From Archivesica marissinica (taxonomy: Eukaryota > Mollusca > Bivalvia > Venerida > Vesicomyidae), in assembly GCA_014843695.1 (NCBI GenBank), contig CM026390.1, positions 101,064,722-101,128,721 of the forward strand: 64,000 nucleotides of DNA, given 5' to 3'. Both the position numbers and the translations under genes were made by a program. Shown in pieces: positions 53,501 to 62,500 of the stretch. The notes under the pieces are model-generated. The model did not search any database. It was not told the DNA's origin and saw nothing but the letters and a program-made list of their open reading frames with translations. Numbering within the stretch: position 1 is the stretch's first letter; every line of letters begins with the position of its first letter.

Positions 53501-56500
53501 TGACTGGGTCAGATATATGACCGATATGCTGTGCATGCTGACTGGGTCAGATATATGACCGATATGCTGTGCATGCTGACTGGGTCAGATATATGACCGA
53601 TATGCTGTGCATGCTGACTGGGTCAGATATATGACCGATCTGCTGTGCATGCTGACTGGGTCAGATATATGACCGATATGCTGTGCATGCTGACTGGGTC
53701 AGATATATGACCGATCTGTCGATATGCTGTGCATGCTGACTGGGTCAGATATATGACCGATATGCTGTGCATGCTGACTGGGTCAGATATATTGACCCTC
53801 GGATAGATCTAATAAAAGTAGATCCCATAGACAACATTGAGTGCACAAATGTAATAAGGTTTAACGCTTTCCTTCATAGAGATTTAGCTTAATATACTAG
53901 TATATCTCCATACAAACGACAGCCATTTAGCTATCATGCAGTGGATAAGTAGTCGCCATATCTATCCCACCTCCATAGATATTACTGGGACTACATAGAG
54001 ATTTAGGTTAATATACTAGTATATCTCCATACAAACTACAGCCATTTAGCTATCATGCAGTGGATAAGTAGTCGCCATATCTATCCCACCTCCATAGACA
54101 TTACTGGGACTTAATAGAGATTTAGGTTAATATACTAGTATATCTCCATACAAACTACAGCCATTTAGCTATCATGCAGTGGATAAGTAGTCGCCATATC
54201 TTTCCCACCTCCATAGATATTACTGGGACTACATGAGATTCTGGGCTTTATTATGAACATTGGTTTGACTACTACATTGTCAATGTATGTCATATTGGTA
54301 ATGGCGTCAAGAGGTGCTTCTATGAGGGAAAGGGTATTGTAATGATGGTTCTCAGCATAAAGCAGGGTCTGTGGAATTTATTGCAACTCTCCTAACTTTG
54401 GCTATTTCAGTTTCCTGGCTGATTCGGAGATTGGTAAGAAAGCAGTGACTGAGGTTCTCTCTTTCAACGTAACAGACACAAGTGGAAATGTTCTCCCGAG
54501 CCAGACACTCACTGTACTCATTCAACCGGACAACAACCTCCCACCAACCGTCAAGGTCACACTTGGTGTGAAGGTAGAGTATTTTGTTTTGTTTCCCTAA
54601 GATTTGTTTGAAATATATGTATATACATATATAAAAATGTACATACATATATTTCAAACAAATCTTAGGTATATAAGAGTCTAATATTGATTACTGTTAG
54701 TTGCATCTCATATAAGTATCATATGGTTTATGTTAATGATCACATGCATTTATGTATAATTATGTACTTGTATGTGCTTTGTCTTCGAGAAAATAAAAAA
54801 AGATTTGTTTGAAATGCTGATTCCCACATTGCAGATAAATTTGTGTATTATAATATTAAAGCGACACATCGGTGAAAATGCAGATATCTGCAGAATGTAA
54901 TTTCCTATTATATGGTATAATTATTTTTCCAATATTTGCCTCAAAAATTGAGTATTTCAACAATTAAGCGCGGTTTGTTGACATAACAAAATAATGTAAA
55001 TAGGGTTGACATTCATGCGTAATACAATGCGTGCATCCTGAATAACACGATTTATCGTACAGATTTACCGTTATATCTTACATTTGTGCCTATGCATATA
55101 TATTTGTAGACTAATCTTAGTTAAATTATCTCTAAACGAAAGTATTGCGCGTTTAGTATTGACTCCAATGACAAACAAATATCATTTCAGGAGCGTGGAT
55201 GACCGTTATATGAAATACTACTTTCACTTTTGAAAGTTTGTCGACCACAAAAACACTGTTTATTGATTCAATGTTAGTGTTCGAATGTATTGAGAAGAAT
55301 TTGTAGTAGCAATGCATTTATATGTGAAAACTTGCAATTTATTTGCTTTTTGCGATGTAATGTCGCTTTAAACTTATTGTTAGTGTAATGTATTGCAGGT
55401 TGAAGAAGGAGGACAAATAAGTTTGACTTCAGAAAACATTCATGTATCTGACCCTGACTCTGTACTAGATGAACTTATTGTTGTCATAGAAACACAGCCA
55501 GGATTTGGGGTCATCAAGGACATTGCACCAGGTTGGCCAGAAAATACATGTAGTACATTATTTAATAGATTTTAAAGTTTATTTATTTTACAACGATTGC
55601 GAAGCAAGTTTTAAAAACTTATATATTAGTCACTCTCGTTGGCGTGGACGAAAGCATAAATGTGGTCATTCGTGTGGGAGGAAACCGGAGTACCTGGAGA
55701 AACCCACCTGGCGACCACCGTACCATCTCACATACTTCCCGGTCCTAGGTTCGAACCCGGGCTGCATTAGTGAGAAGCCAGCGTGCTAACCACTGCGCTA
55801 ATCGGACAGCCTAAATAGAATTTGAATGAATTATATTAGTTTCATCTCCCTTCAATATTTATTTCACTAAATGTTGTGCATAGCTTGAAACAGTATTTAA
55901 GAGCAAAATATCATCCAGTTTAACAATAAATCTGGGGGTAACAAAGCAACATATAATGTCAGTATTTATGGTGAAATTAGGTAATATTCTGTACACAAAT
56001 TATGTACACAAAGTCAAATTTTACACTTGTGTACCTACAACTGGTTGGCTATTGCGTTGTGAGTACCTGCAACTGGTTGGCTATTGCATTGTGAGCACCT
56101 GCAACTGATTGGCTATTGCATTGTGAGTACCTGCAACTGATTGGCTATTGCATTGTGAGTACCTGCAACTGATTGGCTATTGCGTTGTGAGTACCTGCAA
56201 CTGATTGGCTATTGCATTGTGAGTACCTACAACTGATTGGCTATTGCGTTGTGAGTACCTACAACTGATTGGCTATTGCATTGTGAGTAGATCTACCTAC
56301 GATTGATTGGTTATTGCATTGTGAGTACCTACAACTGATTGGTTATTGCATTGTGAGTACCTACAACTGATTGGTTATTGCATTGTGAGTACCTACAACT
56401 GATTGGTTATTGCATTGTGAGTACCTACAACTGATTGGTTATTGCATTGTGAGTACCTACAACTGATTGGCTATTGCATTGTGAGTACCTACAACTGATT

Positions 56501-59500
56501 GGCTATTGCATTGTGAGTACCTACAACTGATTGGATATTGCATTGTGAGTACCTACAGCTGATTGACTATTTCATTATGAGTATGTACAACTGACTTACC
56601 TTGTTTTCTCATGGGGAATAGAATCTCATAAAGTGTTTGCGTGCTTCAGTGCACTTGTCATAATTCGTTACATCTATCAGGTATTGTACGTGTTTGGTAA
56701 TTCCAGTTGAAGGATCTGAAATGCTGGAAGATAGACTGGTTGTCTCATTTCCTGTTCAAGATCTTCACAATCAGTACATCATCTACGTCCAGTCTGACCA
56801 CCTGAACAAGGAACCAGTCAGAGACAGCTTACTGTTCCATGTTGAAGATGGAAAGAATAGGTCACCTTCTCAAAGACTCAGTATTTTGATAGAGGTGAGT
56901 TTAAATGTTTCAGTTTGTCATTGTGGTTACAGAGTTGAAGTCATTAATTGTTGTTGTACATTGTTTGTTCAGCTTGTGTATTTGCAGCAGCATGGTTCCC
57001 ACAGACAGAAAAATGATGAGAAATCTGGGAAAATTGAAGATAAAAATCCAGGTCTGGAAAAATCAGGAAATTTGAAAATTTAGGAAATAATCAAGAAAAA
57101 ATCAGCAAATTCTATTTTGTAATGCGAAGGATCGTGAATACCATTGATTGTCATGATTTTGCCACGTAATCTATGATTACGCTAACTGGAATAGGGTCGA
57201 TCATGTGCCTGGTTTATTTATGTTGTTACCATGCATGCTGTCAGTTTCATAGGAAAAACCGTTTGTAAATTGACATTAATCTTCATAGCTCATATTGATG
57301 TCATTTCTATCATAAGGTACAGCATTAAATGCTTTCCTACCAGTTGTGTATTTATGTTTACAGCCTGTAAATGATGAAGCACCATCAGTCGTTACCGAGC
57401 AGGTGTTTGTACAGGAGGGTCAGCGAGTGCTGGTTACCAATTCCTCTGTCTATATCACCGACTTGGATACTCCCAACGACCGTCTCACCATCACGATACA
57501 CACTCCACCACAACACGGTAAGCACACTCTACCACAACTGTGGTAAGCACACTCTACCACAACATGGTAAGTACACTCTACCACAACGTGGTAAGCACAC
57601 TCTACCACAACATGGTAAGCACACTCCACCACAATGTGGTAAGCACACTCTACCACAACATGGTAAGCACACTCCACCACAATGTGGTAAGCACACTCTA
57701 CCACAACATGGTAAGCACACTCTACCACAACGTTTTAAGCACACTCTACCATAACACTGTAAGCACACTCCACCACAACACGGTAAGCACACTCTACCAC
57801 AACACGGTAAGCACACTCTACCACAACATGGTAAGCACACACTACCACAACATGGTAAGCACACTCTACCACAACATGGTAAGCACACTCTACCACAACA
57901 CGGTAAGCACACTCTACCACAACATGGTAAGCACACTCTACCACAACATGGTAAGCACACTCTACCACAACATGGTAAGCACACTCTACCACAACATGGT
58001 AAGCACACTCTACCACAACACAGTAAGCACACTCTACCACAACACAGTAAGCACACTCTACCACAACACGGTAAGCACACTCTACCACAACATGGTAAGC
58101 ACACTCTACCACAACACAGTAAGCACACTCTACCACAACACGGTAAGCACACTCTACCACAACATGGTAAGCACACTCTACCACAACATGGTAAGCACAC
58201 TCTACAACAACATGGTAAGCACACTCTACCACAATGTGGTAAGCACACACTACCACAACATGGTAAGCACACTCTACCACAATGTGGTAAGCACACTCCA
58301 CAACAACATGGTAAGCACACTCTACCACAACACGATAAGCACACTCCACCACAATGTGGTAAGCACACTCCACAACAACATGGTAAGCACACTCTACCAC
58401 AACACGGTAAGCACACTCTACCACAACGTGATAAGCACACTCTACCACAATGTGGTAAGCACACTCTACCACAACATGGTAAGCACACAAAGTCACTGTA
58501 TTTGTATTGCCACATTTATCGGATTTTTATCACCTTGTGTAATTTTCAATATATACTTAACAATGTTTAAACATTATAATTTTACGGTTATTTCTTAGAA
58601 TTTTATTATTGATGACACCTTCGCTTAATCAGTATACCCACGATCTCTTCTCGCCTACATTTCTCACTCTCTTTGCTAACCTTGCCCTGTCTTTGTGTTG
58701 ATATTTAATGTTTATGCGATTTAGCTATATAAAAGACATTATTTTATGTTCGTACATTGTATTGCTAACATATATTGATCTATAACTATATAAGGTTATT
58801 GTCTTAAAATTGTTAAAAATAAATTGTACAAGATATGTACAGCAGCTTCCTGCTGTTCTAGTTTAGTTTAAACAATATTTTATTCAAGAATAGTACATAA
58901 CATAGGAATAGTTGCAACAGTACAGTTAGGATTGGGAGAACAGTTACATTGTTTGCACACTGGATCTCTGTTGTTTATATTCAATGACTTTGTATCTTAA
59001 TTTATACCTGAATATCTTAGTTTTAATTTAAATATTTTAGGTATTTTGAGAAAGAAAAGTTCACAATTGCAGTCAGCCAGTGGTGTAACTACCTTACAGA
59101 AGGATGCTGTCTTTACATATAAGGTATGTAGTCCAACATAGTCAATGAATTATGTAACTAACGTTCATGTATTGTAGATTAAGTCATAATTAGTCAATAA
59201 CCAATCATATTGAGTGATTTGTGTAACCTGCATTGTACATGCAATTGTACGGTAAGATTACCTGTCTAAGATTAAAAGCTATACATGTATATATGATCAT
59301 GAAATTAATAGGGAAAGAATACAGACGGATCTGTAGTCCAGTGGTAACATGATGGACTGGTAATCCAGTCGCAGGTTCGAGCCCCGTCTGACCCTAATAA
59401 AATTAACAGTTTTTCAGATGGGACTTAAAACCGAGGTCTCGTGTCGGTGCTGTACACCATGCACGTAAAAGAACCAGAGGAGACTCTGGAATGGGTCTCT

Positions 59501-62500
59501 GTCTGTATCATTGCACTATCCTCCAAAAATCTACAATGACTAATCTCTTCAGGAGGCGTCACTCATATGGGCAACCGGTAGCGACGATAAATAAACGTAA
59601 AACACACAAGGGAAAGACTTAATTTCAGTTTTATTCCAAAACACATATAGGTTGTCCAACACGTAGCTAAAAATGCAAGTACTTCTGGTTAGAAATTAAA
59701 ATATTGCCAATGAAACTACCCAACTTCGTACTTTTAGTTTTTTTGAACGATGAACTTTATCTGTTCTGCTGGTGTTGAACAAATTTCATTAAATTTATCA
59801 CATAACTTTGCTTGTATTCAGTGTCATACATTCATATCATTATTTCTTATATGAACACACGTGTAATTACACCTCGAAGGATTCTGATTGGTTGAGAGAA
59901 TAATGCTTAGAATTTGTACATAACATTAATGGTAAGACAAGCTATGATTTAAAGGAAGTCTTGACGCAATTATAACGCTGTTCAAATCATAAATATAATG
60001 CTGCTTTGCATAGTGACGTCACAACAATTTAGTGACGTCACAACAATTTAGTGACGTCATGACAATTTAGTGACATCACAACAATTTAGTGATGTCACAA
60101 CAATTTAGTGATGTCACAACAATTTAGTGATGTCATGACAATTTAGTGACATCACAACAATTTAGTGATGTCATGACAATTTAGTGATGTCATGACAATT
60201 TAGTGACATCACAACAATTTAGTGATGTCATGACAATTTAGTGATGTCATGACAATTTAGTGACATCATGACAATTTAGTGACATCACAACAATTTAGTG
60301 ATGTCATGACAATTTAGTGACATCACAACAATTTAGTGACATCATGACAATTTAGTGACGTCATGACAATTTAGTGATGTCACAACAATTTAGTGACGTC
60401 ATGACAATTTAGTGATGTCATGACAATTTAGTGATGTCACAACAATTTAGTGATGTCATGACAATTTAGTGACATCACAACAATTTAGTGACGTCATGAC
60501 AATTTAGTGATGTCATGACAATTTAGTGATGTCATGACAATTTAGTGACGTCACAACAATTTAGTGATGTCACAACAATTTAGTGACGTCATGACAATTT
60601 AGTGACATCACAACAATTTAGTGACGTCATGACAATTTAGTGATGTCATGACAATTTAGTGATGTCATGACAATTTAGTGATGTCACAACAATTTAGTGA
60701 TGTCACAACAATTTAGTGACGTCATGACAATTTAGTGATGTCATGACAATTTAGTGACGTCATGACAATTTAGTGACATCACAACAATTTAGTGACGTCA
60801 TGACAATTTAGTGATGTCATGACAATTTAGTGATGTCATGACAATTTAGTGATGTCATGACAATTTAGTGACATCACAACAATTTAGTGACGTCATGACA
60901 ATTTAGTGACGTCATGACAATTTAGTGATGTCATGACAATTTAGTGATGTCATGACAATTTAGTGACGTCACAACAATTTAGTGATGTCATGACAATTTA
61001 GTGATGTCACAACAATTTAGTGACATCATGATAATTTAGTGATGTCACAACAATTTAGTGACGTCATGACAATTTAGTGACATCATGACAATTTGCGCTG
61101 ACACTTGGCACTAAAATGAAAGTTCCAACGTTATTTTTTAAAACGAGAGCGCCATGGTAATGTGATGAAAAGGATTGTACACTCGTTATGATTTCATACC
61201 ATGTTTTATAATACGAGTTTTATAAAATATGGTATGAAATCACTACTCATGTAAAATCCTATATATATATATACAAATCAAAGCCCATTTATTGATTTTA
61301 TATTAATAGAAGAAAATGTTGGTGTGATCCGGATATAGAATCTGTTTCCATAATTGTTGTTGGCACTGTGTAACGTATATCTAGTGTGACATTATATTTG
61401 TAGAATATACTAGATGAATTGATCCTGTACCTACATGATGGGGATGAGGTCACGGTCGACTCCTTCTCTCTCACAGTGTCTGATGGCAACTTCACAGATA
61501 CACACAGGATCCCCGTCATCATAGGCCTGATCAATGATGAAACCCCACGAGTGAAGATTAACAGGGGATTAACGATACATGCAGGTAAGAATATGTGATG
61601 ATTAACAGGGGATTAACTGTACATGCAGGTAAGAATATGTGATGATTAACAGGGGATTAACTGTACATGCAGGTAAGAATATGTGATGATTAACAAAGGA
61701 TTAATGGTACATGTAGGTATAATGTTGTGATGATTAACAAAGGATTAATGGTACATGTAGGTATAATGTTGTGATGATTAACAAAGGATTAATGGTACAT
61801 GTAGGTATAATGTTGTGATGATTAACAAAGGAGTAATGGTACATGTAGGTATAATGTTGTGATGATTAACAAAGGATTAATGGTACATGTAGGTATAATG
61901 TTGTGATGATTAACAAAGGAGTAATGGTACATGTAGGTATAATGTTGTGATGATTAACAAAGGATTAATGGTACATGTAGGTATAATGTTGTGATGATTA
62001 ACAAAGGATTAATGGTACATGTAGGTATAATGTTGTGATGATTAACAAAGGAGTAATGGTACATGTAGGTATAATGTTGTGATGATTAACAAAGGAGTAA
62101 TGGTACATGTAGGTATAATGTTGTGATGATTAACAAAGGAGTAATGGTACATGTAGGTATAATGTTGTGATGATTAACAAAGGAGTAATGGTACATGTAG
62201 GTATAATGTTGTGATGATTAACAAAGGAGTAATGGTACATGTAGGTATAATGGTGTGATGATTAACAAAGGAGTAATGGTACATGTAGGTATAATGGTGT
62301 GATGATTAACAAAGGAGTAATGGTACATGTAGGTATAATGTTGTGATGATTAACAAAGGAGTAATGGTACATGTAGGTATAATGTTGTGATGATTAACAA
62401 AGGATTAATGGTACATGTAGGTATAATGTTGTGTTGATTAACAAAGGATTAATGGTACATGTAGGTATAATGGTGTGATGATTAACAAAGGAGTAATGGT

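Noticed and set aside
57529..58598. Cysteine-rich 328-codon - strand ORF (CLPCCGRV repeat)
   Set aside because: It looks like a cysteine-rich protein, but it is the reverse of the 24-bp donor array; the + strand meaning of the unit is exon 27 end plus splice donor.
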